A DNA stretch of 61,036 nucleotides from Myxococcales bacterium (GCA_013298625.1 JAAFIF010000060.1:1-61036), one strand, 5' to 3'. Positions 25,833 to 34,298 are shown, counted from the stretch's first letter. Notes: generated by a model not told the origin, from the sequence alone. Made by a program: numbers and translations.

Positions 25833-26714
25833 ATGCCGCCGAGAGATGCTGACGACGAGTTTCGCGAGATCAAGCGCGAGATCATCGAGTCGCGTGGGTT
25901 GGTCATCAAGACGCACAACGCGACCAACGCGCTGGCCGCGGACGTCAAGGCTGTCGCGCGCAGACAAGCCGCGTACGAGCGCAGGCTCTCGGTCAACAGC
26001 GCCGTCGCGTACGTGCTCTTCACGGCGCTCACGTTCGGCGGGCTCAAGCTCTGGCTCGACGCCTCCGTGCGCGAGCGCTCCAGCGAAAACCACGGGTTGC
26101 AAACGCAGATCGACCGGCTGCGGCAAGAGAACTCCACGCTCCAGCGAGAGCGCGACGAGCGCGCGCAGCTCGAGTCCCGCGCGCTCGCCTTCTACGACCT
26201 CATCCGCGAAGGAAAGCGCCAAGAAGCCGTCGAAGCCTGGGCCAGCCTCCGCCGCGAGCGCCTTCCCTCTGCCGAGTCCGCGTTCTTTCAAGACTCCGTC
26301 GATCGCTTTCGCACCGACCTCTCTGTGACCGCGTACGAGCGCGGCCTCGAGCACGCGCGCCTCGCCCGCTACGTGCAGGCCAACGAGTCCTTCGAAGAGG
26401 CCATTCGCTTGCGCGAAGACGCCGCGCACATCCCGCGCGTCAAGCTCGCGCAGGGCGACGCGCTGCGGCACCTCGGCAGGCACCGCGAGGCCATCGTGGT
26501 GCTGCAGACCGTCGCCGACGGGCCCGACAGCGACGCCGCAGACGACGCGCTGTTCACCATCGCGCGCTGCCAGACCGAGCTCAATCAGTACGCCGAAGCG
26601 CGCACGACGCTGCGCACGTTGGTGCGAAGATTTCCCTACGGATCGACGGCGCAAGAAGCGCGGCAGACGCTGGTCAACCTCGCGTTGCCCGACGGTGTGC
26701 GACGATTCCGCTGA
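25833..26714 (+). CDS. Membrane-anchored TPR protein
   Basis: A 293-residue product. N-terminal about 50 residues are charged and cytoplasmic, then one membrane helix at about 55-75 (VAYVLFTALTFGGLKLWL), a short coiled coil at 82-115 (TQIDRLRQENSTLQRERDE), and TPR-type helices to the end (YERGLEHARLARYVQANESFEEAIRL...; ALFTIARCQTELNQYAEARTTL). The last repeats resemble YbgF/BamD-type TPRs that end in ...RFPYGSTAQEARQTL, seen in cell-envelope assembly proteins. ATG 25833 chosen; the longer frame upstream is not gene-like. Confidence 0.7.
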   Translation: MPPRDADDEFREIKREIIESRGLVIKTHNATNALAADVKAVARRQAAYERRLSVNSAVAYVLFTALTFGGLKLWLDASVRERSSENHGLQTQIDRLRQENSTLQRERDERAQLESRALAFYDLIREGKRQEAVEAWASLRRERLPSAESAFFQDSVDRFRTDLSVTAYERGLEHARLARYVQANESFEEAIRLREDAAHIPRVKLAQGDALRHLGRHREAIVVLQTVADGPDSDAADDALFTIARCQTELNQYAEARTTLRTLVRRFPYGSTAQEARQTLVNLALPDGVRRFR

Positions 26715-26772
26715 CCACCTCCGCAGCGCTGAAGTCTTGACCCTCGCGCGTCGCCCGGACAACGTCAGGGCT

Positions 26773-27696
26773 ATGCAGCGTCCTCCGCGCGTGGCGTTCG
26801 TGGGTTCGGGCGGAGCCGCCCGTGGGATCGCACACCTGGGGATCCTCAAGGCGTTCGAAGAGCTGGCCATCACGCCGTCGATCTTCGTCGGCGCGAGCGC
26901 AGGCGCCATCGTCGGGTCGCTGTACGGCCAGGGCGTCCCCCTCGACGCCCTCATCGACGCGTACCGCGCGCCGTGGCAGCGCAAGACGCGCGGCCCCCAC
27001 CTGCACGAAAACGCGTTCTTCGGCCTCCCCGCGCTCTCGGATCTCTTGCAGCCGGGCTACCTGCTCTCGGGTCTGTTCTCGATCGACAAGCTCGAGACGC
27101 ACCTGCGCGCGCGCTTGCCGAGCAACGACTTTCGTTCGGTCGCCTCGACCATCCTCGTGACCGCGTGCGACATCGACGGGCGAGGGCGCGAGGTCTTCGG
27201 CCGCGGCTACCGCGAAGACGTCGCGATCTCGCAGGCGGTCGCGGCGAGCTGCTGCGTCCCCGGGCTCTTTCGGCCGTATCGCATCGGCGATCGCTTCTAC
27301 GTCGATGGCGAAGTGGTTCGCACGCTCTCGCTCGACCTCGCCGTCGACGCAGGCGCAGACGTCGTCATCGTGTCCAACATCTATCGCCCCCTGCTCACCA
27401 AGCCCGAGCGCCCGTCCATCGCTCGGCGCGGCGGCGTGAAGGTCCTCGAGCAGGCGCTCTCGATCATCCTCTCTGAGAAAGAGCGGCGAGGCATCGAGCT
27501 GTTCAACCGCCTCCACCCGCACGTGACCTTCATCGACGTCTCGCCAGACATCGGGCACATCGGGTTTCTCAACCGCTTCGCGTCGCGGCAGCTGCTCTTG
27601 CGCGGCTACAAGCAAGCGATGACCGAGCTGCTCGCGGCCAAGGCGCGCGGCGTGTTCGCGATGCGCGACGACAAGCCCGCCCCGTCGCTGCACTGA
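26773..27696 (+). CDS. Patatin-like phospholipase
   Basis: A 307-residue serine lipid acyl hydrolase of the patatin family. The oxyanion glycine stretch GSGGAARG lies at residues 11-18, the nucleophile in GASAG (Ser42) and the catalytic Asp in YVDGEV (Asp178), so the Ser-Asp dyad is intact. No signal peptide, so probably acts on cytoplasmic or inner-membrane lipids. ATG 26773 chosen over upstream in-frame codons because the family starts just before the glycine loop. It is in line with the TPR gene (58-base gap). Confidence 0.88.
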   Translation: MQRPPRVAFVGSGGAARGIAHLGILKAFEELAITPSIFVGASAGAIVGSLYGQGVPLDALIDAYRAPWQRKTRGPHLHENAFFGLPALSDLLQPGYLLSGLFSIDKLETHLRARLPSNDFRSVASTILVTACDIDGRGREVFGRGYREDVAISQAVAASCCVPGLFRPYRIGDRFYVDGEVVRTLSLDLAVDAGADVVIVSNIYRPLLTKPERPSIARRGGVKVLEQALSIILSEKERRGIELFNRLHPHVTFIDVSPDIGHIGFLNRFASRQLLLRGYKQAMTELLAAKARGVFAMRDDKPAPSLH

Positions 27697-27706
27697 TCGG
27701 CGACCG

Positions 27707-28333
27707 CTACACGCGCAGCGGCTGCAGCGCCGCGACCGCCACCACCTTGGCCGTCGGCCCTACGAAGCGGATCACCATGCGCGAGGGCAAATAGCGCGCG
27801 ACCGACGTGTACGGCGCGCGCACCACGAAGGGCAGATCCACGACCCAGTCTCCGGGCTGCACCGCCACTGCGCCCGTCGGCTGCACCCGGCGAAACTCCG
27901 CGAACGAGCGCACCAGCGGAGCTCCGGTCTCTCTCTCGAGCTCGAGCCGCAAGAACGACATGTCGAAGGTCCCGAGCGCCGTCTGGTGATGCGTCGTGAG
28001 CTGCTCGCGCGTGCGATACGTGGTGTTGTTCTCGACCAGCGTCGTGGGCTCGGCGAACCAGGCCACCGCGCGCTCGACGTCCGCGTCGAGGACCGCCCGC
28101 AAATAGCCGTCGATCGCGTCGCGCACGCGCTCTCTGCGCCCGCCCAGCGCGACGGCGGCGCTCGACGCTGTGTTCGCGCGGCCCACGCCGGTGCTCGACG
28201 GCGCGGCGGCCTCGAGCTCACCGGTCTGCACGTAGCCCAGGGTCGTCGAGCGGTCGGTCGCGATCGGCGCGGTGACGCAGCCGTGAAGCGCGATGATGGC
28301 CAGAAAATTCACTGAAAGAAACGCGCTTCGCAT
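27707..28333 (-). CDS. Lipoprotein with NTF2/SnoaL-like domain
   Basis: A 208-residue product with a lipobox-like ALHGC (Cys19). About residues 70-200 look like an NTF2/SnoaL-type fold: RVRDAIDGYLRAVLDADVERAVAWFAEPTTLVENNTTY..., the common 'helix with W-F, then strand' start. Catalytic residues cannot be assigned. Its ATG overlaps the stop of the upstream gene by 4 bases. Third gene of a tight leftward operon. Confidence 0.65.
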   Translation of the reverse strand: MRSAFLSVNFLAIIALHGCVTAPIATDRSTTLGYVQTGELEAAAPSSTGVGRANTASSAAVALGGRRERVRDAIDGYLRAVLDADVERAVAWFAEPTTLVENNTTYRTREQLTTHHQTALGTFDMSFLRLELERETGAPLVRSFAEFRRVQPTGAVAVQPGDWVVDLPFVVRAPYTSVARYLPSRMVIRFVGPTAKVVAVAALQPLRV

Positions 28334-29163
28334 CACAGCTCCGCCGCGCGCAAGTCGCACGCGCGGTCCACGGTCAGGCACACCCCGCGCGAGGCGTCGT
28401 GCGCGACCCACGGCGCGCTCGCCGGGGCGTCGCCCGTGGCGATCCACACGTAGCGCAGCCGCTCGGGGTCGAGCTTGCCGAGCTCTTTGCCGCGAAGCCG
28501 CTCGAGCAGCGCCCGGTCGCGCATCCCGTTGCGCCGAAGCGAGCGCAGCGCGGCGCCCCGCGACGCGACCGCGAGCATGTCCCGATGCGAGACGCCGATC
28601 ACCAGCGATCCTGGCGCTTCGCCTGCGGCTTCGCACTCGTCCGTCCACGCGCGGTGCGTCTCGCTGAGCGCCTTGTCGAGCACCGCGCGATCGACCTGAG
28701 AATCATCGAGCCCGATCAGCGCGTGCACCCGCGAGAGAAACAGCGCGAACACCCCGTGCCCGACGCTGCGCGGACCGGAGAGCCGCGCGAGAAACTCCGA
28801 CGATCGCCCGAGGATGCCAGCGCGAACCGCGGCGCCGCGCCCCTGCGCGCCCACCACGACGCAGCTCCACCAGCCGAAGCGAAAGGGGCCTCCTTCGTCG
28901 AGGCTGTCTGCGCTGCGAGAGCCCTCGCGAAGGGCGATCAACGCGCTGTCCGTGCGCACGCCGTCGAAGACTTCGCGCACGTCTGTGAGCTCGCGCGGCT
29001 CGTTGGGACGCGAGCGCACGAGGGGCTCTCCACGAAACGAGGCGACGAGGTTCCACCCGTAGATTCGCCCGGCGTCCGGGGCGCGAAGCCCGTCCGAGTC
29101 CAGCGCGAGCGCCGCGCGGATGCCCTCGGGGTGGTTCGCGAAGTATGCGATCAGCTTGTCCAT
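28333..29163 (-). CDS. Class II glutamine-amidotransferase-like protein lacking catalytic residues
   Basis: A 276-residue cytoplasmic protein that follows the layout of YafJ-type class II amidotransferases: ...GWNLVASFRGEPLVRSRPNEP (family: W G ... LL RR P), DSALIALREGSRS (family: DALIGHVRRAT), GPFRFGWWSCVVVGAQG (family: HPFR...W.FAHNG) and VGHGVFALFLSRV (family: TDSE..F..). The N-terminal nucleophile Cys2 is absent (it starts MDKL), and the GH and HNG residues are changed. So it has the fold wording without the active site: a probable pseudoenzyme. Overlaps both neighbours (TGATG upstream, ATGA downstream). Confidence 0.6.
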   Translation of the reverse strand: MDKLIAYFANHPEGIRAALALDSDGLRAPDAGRIYGWNLVASFRGEPLVRSRPNEPRELTDVREVFDGVRTDSALIALREGSRSADSLDEGGPFRFGWWSCVVVGAQGRGAAVRAGILGRSSEFLARLSGPRSVGHGVFALFLSRVHALIGLDDSQVDRAVLDKALSETHRAWTDECEAAGEAPGSLVIGVSHRDMLAVASRGAALRSLRRNGMRDRALLERLRGKELGKLDPERLRYVWIATGDAPASAPWVAHDASRGVCLTVDRACDLRAAEL

Positions 29164-29339
29164 CACGTCTCCGACTGGGCCTCTTGCTTCGCGCTCGCCC
29201 TCTTGCTCATCGCCAGCGCCGCGCGGGTCCGTTCGCGCTCGCGCCGCTCGATCCACCCCGAGAGCAGCCGAAGCGCGATCGACAGCACGACGGCCACCGA
29301 AACGATGGCCACCCACTGCGTTCCGGCATCGATGGTCAT
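29163..29339 (-). CDS. Small single-pass membrane protein
   Basis: A 58-residue product: MTIDAGTQ, a membrane helix (WVAIVSVAVVLSIALRLL) and a basic cytoplasmic tail with RRERERTRAA. Too small for family recognition. It heads the leftward three-gene operon; its stop shares one base with the next start (TGATG). A TACACT element lies upstream at 29354-29359 in the sense of this gene. Confidence 0.55.
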   Translation of the reverse strand: MTIDAGTQWVAIVSVAVVLSIALRLLSGWIERRERERTRAALAMSKRASAKQEAQSET

Positions 29340-29472
29340 TGCGATCCGAGAGTGTAGGCCATCCCGCCGCGCTGTCTCGCAACGAACGCACGCCGCGCAA
29401 AATCCCACGCCATCGACGCGCACATCGCGCGCGCCCCGCGCTGCGTCCGTGGGCCTTCTGGTGCGGCGCGGC

Positions 29473-29501
29473 TTGACACCCCCCGTCGCTCCCTCTAGTT
29501 T
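29473..29501 (+). promoter_or_regulatory. Sigma-70-type promoter of the yceD-rpmF-fab operon
   Basis: A perfect TTGACA -35 box (29473-29478), a 17-base spacer, and TAGTTT (29496-29501) as -10, about 95 bases upstream of yceD. The -10 is weak, the -35 ideal. This is the best promoter seen for the core operon that runs to 34298. Confidence 0.55.
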
Positions 29502-29595
29502 CGCGCGCCCTCGAACCGGCCGTCGCAGCGCACACCCTCTGGTACCACAGAGGATCTGCTAGCAAACCGCCGCTCGAACGACGAACCCTCGGACC

Positions 29596-30117
29596 ATGAC
29601 GCTCCCCACGATTCACCTTCGCGACCTGCCAGAGAGCGGACTCGACCTCGAGCCCACGATCGACGCGGCGTGGCTGCGTGAAGTGCTCGTGGGCACCGGG
29701 CTCGAGCCTGCCTCCGATCCCGCAGGCGCGCTGCGCATCCGCCTCGACAAGAGCGGCGACGACGTCGTGCTCAACATCCGAGGCGCCGCCAAGGTCCGCG
29801 GGACGTGCGTTCGTTGCCTCGAAGCCCTCGAACTCGAGGTCTCGTGCACGACCGCGCTGCTGCTCGAGCCCGCCGCCAACGCCCGCGCGCTCAAGCACGG
29901 CGAAGAGCGCGAGCTGACCGCAGACGAGCTCGACAAAGACGTCTACCGCGAAGACAAGATCGAGCTCGGCGCGTGGGTGCGCGAGCAGATCATCGTCGAG
30001 CTGCCGGCGCACCCCACGCACGAGAGCTGCGAAGCTCCCAGCGCGGGCGACGTAGAGATCAATCGACGCGACCCGCGATGGGCCGCGCTCGAGAAGTTCA
30101 AGACCAAGAAGGAGTGA
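29596..30117 (+). CDS. yceD: YceD/DUF177 family protein
   Basis: A 173-residue cytoplasmic protein of the DUF177 family, usually found directly upstream of rpmF as here, and tied to 23S rRNA accumulation in E. coli and chloroplasts. The family signature is the CVRCLEAL motif (Cys71 and Cys74, MTLPTIHLRDL start) followed by LELEVSCTTALLLEP and later ELGAWVREQIIVELPAHP. Length is normal. First gene of the yceD-rpmF-fabD-fabG-acpP-fabF-rpiB run; the gap to rpmF is 4 bases. Confidence 0.9.
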   Translation: MTLPTIHLRDLPESGLDLEPTIDAAWLREVLVGTGLEPASDPAGALRIRLDKSGDDVVLNIRGAAKVRGTCVRCLEALELEVSCTTALLLEPAANARALKHGEERELTADELDKDVYREDKIELGAWVREQIIVELPAHPTHESCEAPSAGDVEINRRDPRWAALEKFKTKKE

Positions 30118-30121
30118 TAAA

Positions 30122-30325
30122 GTGGCTGTTCCGAAGCGAAGGACTTCGCGCTCGAAGCGCGATTCACGTCGTGCGAATCATGACAAGGTCACGGCCCCGA
30201 GCCTGACGCGTTGCTCGAATTGTGGTGAGACCATGCGCCCGCACCGCGTGTGCCCGGCGTGCGGCTTCTACGATGGCGTCTCGGTCGTCGAGAAGGCCGC
30301 TCCCGAAGCCCCCGCTCAGGGCTGA
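30122..30325 (+). CDS. rpmF: 50S ribosomal protein L32
   Basis: A 67-residue large-subunit protein: MAVPKRRTSRSKRDSRRANHDK start and four zinc-binding cysteines at 31, 34, 44 and 47 (CSNC...CPAC), so the zinc form of L32 is present. GTG start after a short gap from yceD. Position between yceD and fatty-acid genes is the widespread order, here with plsX and fabH missing. Confidence 0.97.
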   Translation: MAVPKRRTSRSKRDSRRANHDKVTAPSLTRCSNCGETMRPHRVCPACGFYDGVSVVEKAAPEAPAQG

Positions 30326-30337
30326 AGCCCAGCGCGC

Positions 30338-30355
30338 CGCGGAGCTTGCTCCGCG
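30338..30355 (+). other. GC-rich hairpin in the rpmF-fabD spacer
   Basis: CGCGGAGC-TT-GCTCCGCG, an 8-bp stem with a nominal 2-base loop, 12 bases after the rpmF stop. No T-run follows. It could be a processing or partial attenuation site that sets rpmF apart from fab expression, but this is speculative. Confidence 0.3.
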
Positions 30356-30465
30356 CGCCGCCCGTCCAGCGCATCGACCACGATGAGGGCTCATCGCTCT
30401 CTCGGTCGTGCGACTGGACCGCTGTTCTGTCGAAGACGTTCTTCATCCAAGTGTGGAGCGAAGCG

Positions 30466-31419
30466 ATGACCGTTGCGTTTGTGTTTCCCGGACAGGGGTC
30501 GCAAGAAGTCGGAATGGGTCGGTCGCTCGCAGAGCGTTCACCGGCCGCTCGCGCAGTGTTCAACCGCGCCGACCGCGCCCTCGCAGGGGACGCTGTGCCC
30601 CTCTCGACGCTGTGCTTCGACGGCCCAGCGGAGTCCCTCACGCTCACCGAGAACACGCAGCCCGCGATCCTCACGGTGAGCGTCGCCGCGCTCGCCGCGC
30701 TTCGCGAGCGGCTGCCAGCGCTCGTCCCGACCCTCGTCGCCGGACACTCGTTGGGTGAATACTCCGCGCTCGTCGCCGCGGACGCGATCGACTTCGAAGA
30801 CACCGTGCGACTCGTCCGGCTGCGAGGACGCGCGATGCAAGAGGCCGTGCCCGTCGGCGTCGGCGCGATGGCCGCCGTTATGGGGCTCGAGCCCGACGCC
30901 GTCGCCGCCGCGTGCGCGCGCGCGGTCGAGTCGCTGCCAGGCAAGGTCGTCTCGCCTGCGAACTTCAACGCCCCGGGCCAGATCGTGATCGCCGGTCACG
31001 CCGAGGCCGTCGCGCGCGCGTCCGAGCTGGTGGCAGAGGCGAAGGGCAGGGCGATCCCGCTGAAGGTCAGCGCGCCGTTTCATTGCGCGCTCATGCAGCC
31101 CGCGGCGGACCGTGTTCGAGACGCGCTCGCGACGATCGACGTGCGCGCGCCGAAGGTCCCCGTCGTCGCCAACTTCGACGCAGCGCCCAACGACAGCGCC
31201 GAGCGGGCCAAAGAGCTGCTCGTGCAGCAGGTCGCGGGCGCTGTGCGCTGGGAGCAGTCGATCCGCGCGATGATCGACGGCGGCGTCACGACGTTCGTCG
31301 AGATCGGCCCTGGCCGAGTGCTCGCGGGGCTCATCAAGCGCGTGCACAAGCCTGCGGTGATTCACAACGTGTTCGACGCCGCGAGCTTGGACGCCACGGT
31401 CGCTGCGCTCGGCGCGTGA
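30466..31419 (+). CDS. fabD: Malonyl-CoA:ACP acyltransferase
   Basis: A 317-residue enzyme that moves the malonyl group from CoA to acyl carrier protein, the entry to type II fatty-acid synthesis. Visible: AFVFPGQGSQ at the start, the nucleophile in GHSLGEYS (Ser95) and the catalytic His206 in APFHCALM; the ATG at 30466 has a GGAGCG site upstream and starts the normal protein. Length is normal (about 310). Second metabolic block of the operon, 140 bases after rpmF. Confidence 0.96.
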   Translation: MTVAFVFPGQGSQEVGMGRSLAERSPAARAVFNRADRALAGDAVPLSTLCFDGPAESLTLTENTQPAILTVSVAALAALRERLPALVPTLVAGHSLGEYSALVAADAIDFEDTVRLVRLRGRAMQEAVPVGVGAMAAVMGLEPDAVAAACARAVESLPGKVVSPANFNAPGQIVIAGHAEAVARASELVAEAKGRAIPLKVSAPFHCALMQPAADRVRDALATIDVRAPKVPVVANFDAAPNDSAERAKELLVQQVAGAVRWEQSIRAMIDGGVTTFVEIGPGRVLAGLIKRVHKPAVIHNVFDAASLDATVAALGA

Positions 31420-31527
31420 CCGCTGCGTGACCGCGAGGCGGCGCGCGTGCGTAACGTGCGCTTCGCGGGTGCGTCGCGTTCGCGGCGCTTTTCAACGGGG
31501 TGCGAAGGGGGTATCAACGCGCCGCCC

Positions 31528-32274
31528 ATGTTCGAACTGAACGGACGCGTCGCCCTCGTCACCGGTGGATCTCGCGGGATCGGCCGCGCCACGTGCGTCG
31601 CCCTCGCGAAGCAGGGCGCGTACGTCGCGATCAACTTTCAGAGCAACGAGGCCGCCGCCAACGAGACGCTCGCGCTCGTGCGCGCGGCGGGATCGGACGG
31701 AGAGCTCCTGCCTTTCGACGCGGCGAGCTCCGAAGCGATCACGAAGGCCGTCGACGACCTCGCGGCGCGCAAGAAGGGTCTGCACATCGCCGTGGCCAAC
31801 GCTGGCGTCACGCGCGACGGGCTCTTGCTGCGCATGAAGGACGAGGACCTCGCGCACGTTCTGTCTGTGGATTTGCAGGGTCCGACGTTTTTGGCGCGCG
31901 CCGCTGTGCGCTTGATGATGCGCCAGAAGTGGGGCCGCTTGATCTTCATGGGGTCGATCGTCGGCGAGATGGGCAACGCTGGACAGGCCGCGTACGCTGC
32001 TGCCAAAGGCGGGCTGATCGCGCTCTCGAAGTCGATCGCGCGCGAGTACGGATCGCGCAACATCACGGCCAACGTGGTGACGCCGGGCTTCATCGAGACG
32101 GACATGACCGCGGGTCTTCCCGACGAAGTGAAGAAGAAGTTCATCGAGGCGACGCCGATCGCTCGCCTCGGAAAGCCCGAAGAAGTCGCGGCCGCCGTCG
32201 CGTACCTGGCCTCCGAAGAGGCCGCCTTCGTCACGGGAACGGTCCTCCGCGTCAATGGGGGACTTTACGTGTGA
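31528..32274 (+). CDS. fabG: 3-oxoacyl-ACP reductase
   Basis: A 248-residue SDR enzyme that reduces 3-oxoacyl-ACP with NADPH. Visible: the dinucleotide loop TGGSRGIG (12-19), NAG (91-93), Ser143, Tyr156 and Lys160 of the catalytic tetrad, and FVTGTVLRVNGGLYV at the C-terminus. The tetrad Asn (Asn110 in E. coli FabG) aligns with Asp115 here (SVDLQG), an unusual replacement. Cofactor and fold are otherwise intact. ATG 31528 used, 108 bases after fabD. Confidence 0.93.
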   Translation: MFELNGRVALVTGGSRGIGRATCVALAKQGAYVAINFQSNEAAANETLALVRAAGSDGELLPFDAASSEAITKAVDDLAARKKGLHIAVANAGVTRDGLLLRMKDEDLAHVLSVDLQGPTFLARAAVRLMMRQKWGRLIFMGSIVGEMGNAGQAAYAAAKGGLIALSKSIAREYGSRNITANVVTPGFIETDMTAGLPDEVKKKFIEATPIARLGKPEEVAAAVAYLASEEAAFVTGTVLRVNGGLYV

Positions 32275-32364
32275 CTCATCCGGGGTGTACGCACCCCGCC
32301 CATTGAAGGTCGGCAGAGATGAATCGCTGCCGGCCCACGCAACGACTGCTGAGGAGTGAGCTGG

Positions 32365-32604
32365 ATGGATATCGCGCAGAGGGTGAGAGAGGTCATTGCG
32401 AAGAGCCTCTCGGTGGCGCTCGAGGACGTGAAGTCGGAGTCGTCGTTCATCAACGACCTCGGCGCGGATTCGCTCGCGATCGTCGAGCTGGTCTTGGCGT
32501 TCGAAGAGGCGTTCGAGATCGACATTCCCGACGAAGACACCGAGAAGATCCGCGCGGTTCAGGACGCGATCGACTACATCCAGGCGCGCACCGCGCGCCG
32601 CTGA
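32365..32604 (+). CDS. acpP: Acyl carrier protein
   Basis: A 79-residue ACP that carries the growing acyl chain on phosphopantetheine. The attachment site is Ser36 in GADSLAIVEL; the acidic helix II (VLAFEEAFEIDIPDEDTE) is intact. The start ATG at 32365 is 9 bases after a GAGGAG ribosome site; a GTG three codons earlier overlaps that site and is less likely. Lies between fabG and fabF, the standard order. Confidence 0.96.
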   Translation: MDIAQRVREVIAKSLSVALEDVKSESSFINDLGADSLAIVELVLAFEEAFEIDIPDEDTEKIRAVQDAIDYIQARTARR

Positions 32605-32631
32605 ACCTCTATCTCGAAAAAGACCGCTGCC

Positions 32632-33867
32632 ATGCGTCGCGTCGTCGTCACCGGGCTCGGCCTGATCACCCCCGTGGGTACAGGCATCGATGAGTGCTGG
32701 AAGAACCTGATGGAAGGGCGCTCGGGCATCGGTCCGATCACGCTCTTCGACACCGAGAAGTTCGAGACGAAGTTCGCCGGTGAGGTCAAGGGCTTCGACC
32801 CGAAGGCCTATATGGAGGCCAAGAAGGTCAAAGAGATGGGCCGCTTCGCGCAGGTCGCGGTCGGCGCCGGCGTGCTCGCGTACAACGACGCGGGTCTCGG
32901 CGTGCTCGACGACGCCGCGCGCGACCGCATCGGCTGCATCATCGGTGTTGGCCTCGGCGGCATCGACTTCATCGAGAACAACACCAAGGTCCTCTACGAG
33001 AAGGGCCCGCACCGCGTCTCGCCGTATTTCATCCCCGGCACGATCGCGAACATGGCCGCCGGCCAGCTCGCGATTCGCCTGGGTTTGCGCGGTCCAAACT
33101 ACTGCACCACGAGCGCTTGCTCGTCGGGCGCGCACGCGATCGGCGAGTCGATGCACGCGATCCGCCGCGGCGACGCGGACGTGATCCTCGCGGGCGGCGC
33201 AGAGGCCGCCGTCACGATGCTCGGCATCTCTGGCTTCAACGCGCTCAAGGCCCTCTCGACCCGCAACGACGATCCGCAGCGCGCGAGCCGCCCGTGGGAC
33301 AAATCGCGGGACGGATTCGTCATGGGCGAGGGCTCTGGCGTCCTCGTGCTCGAAGAGTACGAGCGCGCCAAGGCGCGCGGCGCGAAGGTCTACGCCGAGC
33401 TCATCGGCTATGGAGCCAGCGACGACGCGTACCACATCACCAATCCCCCCGCGGCCAGCGAGGGAGCGCAGCGCGCGATGCGCGCGGCGTTTCGCGACGC
33501 GCAGCTCGACCCGAGCGCGATCGGCTACCTCAACGCCCACGCGACGAGCACCCCCGCGGGCGACGTCCAAGAGGCCAAGGGCATCCGTCAGGTGTTCGGC
33601 AGCAGCGCGGACTCGCTCATGGTGAGCTCGACCAAGTCGATGATGGGCCATTTGCTCGGCGCCGCTGGATCGGTCGAGGCCGCGATCGCGTGCCTCGCCG
33701 TGCAGCGCGGAGAGATTCCGCCCACCATCAACCTCGAGAATCCCGACGAGGGCTGCGACCTCGACTTCGTGCCCAACGTGGGGCGCTCGAAGAAGATCGA
33801 CGTCGCGATGAGCAACGCGTTCGGCTTCGGCGGGGTCAACACCTCCGTGATCGTGCGGAGGGTGTGA
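32632..33867 (+). CDS. fabF: 3-oxoacyl-ACP synthase II
   Basis: A 411-residue condensing enzyme that elongates acyl-ACP with malonyl-ACP. The Cys-His-His triad is complete: Cys163 (TTSACSSGAHA), His303 (NAHATSTPAGD) and His340 (MMGHLLGAAG). Start MRRVVVTGLGLITPVG is typical. No fabH is present in the operon, so chain initiation must be coded elsewhere. Its stop overlaps the rpiB start (TGATG, 33865-33869). Confidence 0.97.
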   Translation: MRRVVVTGLGLITPVGTGIDECWKNLMEGRSGIGPITLFDTEKFETKFAGEVKGFDPKAYMEAKKVKEMGRFAQVAVGAGVLAYNDAGLGVLDDAARDRIGCIIGVGLGGIDFIENNTKVLYEKGPHRVSPYFIPGTIANMAAGQLAIRLGLRGPNYCTTSACSSGAHAIGESMHAIRRGDADVILAGGAEAAVTMLGISGFNALKALSTRNDDPQRASRPWDKSRDGFVMGEGSGVLVLEEYERAKARGAKVYAELIGYGASDDAYHITNPPAASEGAQRAMRAAFRDAQLDPSAIGYLNAHATSTPAGDVQEAKGIRQVFGSSADSLMVSSTKSMMGHLLGAAGSVEAAIACLAVQRGEIPPTINLENPDEGCDLDFVPNVGRSKKIDVAMSNAFGFGGVNTSVIVRRV

Positions 33868-34298
33868 TGGCTCGCTGGGCGATCGCCAACGACCACGCAG
33901 GACTCCCCCTCAAGTCCGTCGCGCTCGAAGCGATTCGCGCGCTCGGACACGAGGTCATCGACCTCGGGACCAACAGTACAGACAGCGTCGACTACCCTGA
34001 TTTTGCCCACGCGCTCGCGGCCAAGGTCGCCAGCGGCGAGGCGGACCGGGGCGTGCTGATCTGCGGCTCGGGCATCGGCGTCAGCATCGCCGCGAACCGG
34101 CACAAGGGCGTGCGCGCGGCGCTCTGCTCAGAGCCGCTGAGCGCGTCCCTCTCGCGGCAGCACAACGACGCCAACGTGCTGTGCATGGGCGCGCGATTGA
34201 GCGGCCCGGCGCTGGCCGAAGCGATGATCCGCGCGTTCGACGCCACCGCGTACGAGGGCGGTCGGCACCAGCGTCGCGTGGACAAGCTCGACGCCTGA
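33867..34298 (+). CDS. rpiB: Ribose-5-phosphate isomerase B
   Basis: A 143-residue sugar-phosphate isomerase (RpiB/LacA/LacB family) linking ribose-5-phosphate and ribulose-5-phosphate. Visible: AIANDHAGLPLK at the start, TDSVDYPDFA, the catalytic Cys in LICGSGIGVS, and NDANVLCMGAR. Length is normal. It is translationally coupled to fabF and is the last gene of the operon; downstream is a stop-codon palindrome against a convergent gene. Confidence 0.95.
   Translation: MARWAIANDHAGLPLKSVALEAIRALGHEVIDLGTNSTDSVDYPDFAHALAAKVASGEADRGVLICGSGIGVSIAANRHKGVRAALCSEPLSASLSRQHNDANVLCMGARLSGPALAEAMIRAFDATAYEGGRHQRRVDKLDA

Noticed and set aside
28648..30021. Extended upstream parts of the frames for the pseudo-amidotransferase and the NTF2-like lipoprotein
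   Set aside because: No coding character upstream of the chosen ATGs, which agree with overlaps and a lipoprotein signal.
30338..30355. Intrinsic terminator after rpmF
   Set aside because: Good stem but no T-run, and the operon appears to continue into fabD; kept only as a low-confidence hairpin.
31492..33651. 719-codon leftward frame across fabG-acpP-fabF
   Set aside because: Antisense to three well-recognised fatty-acid genes.
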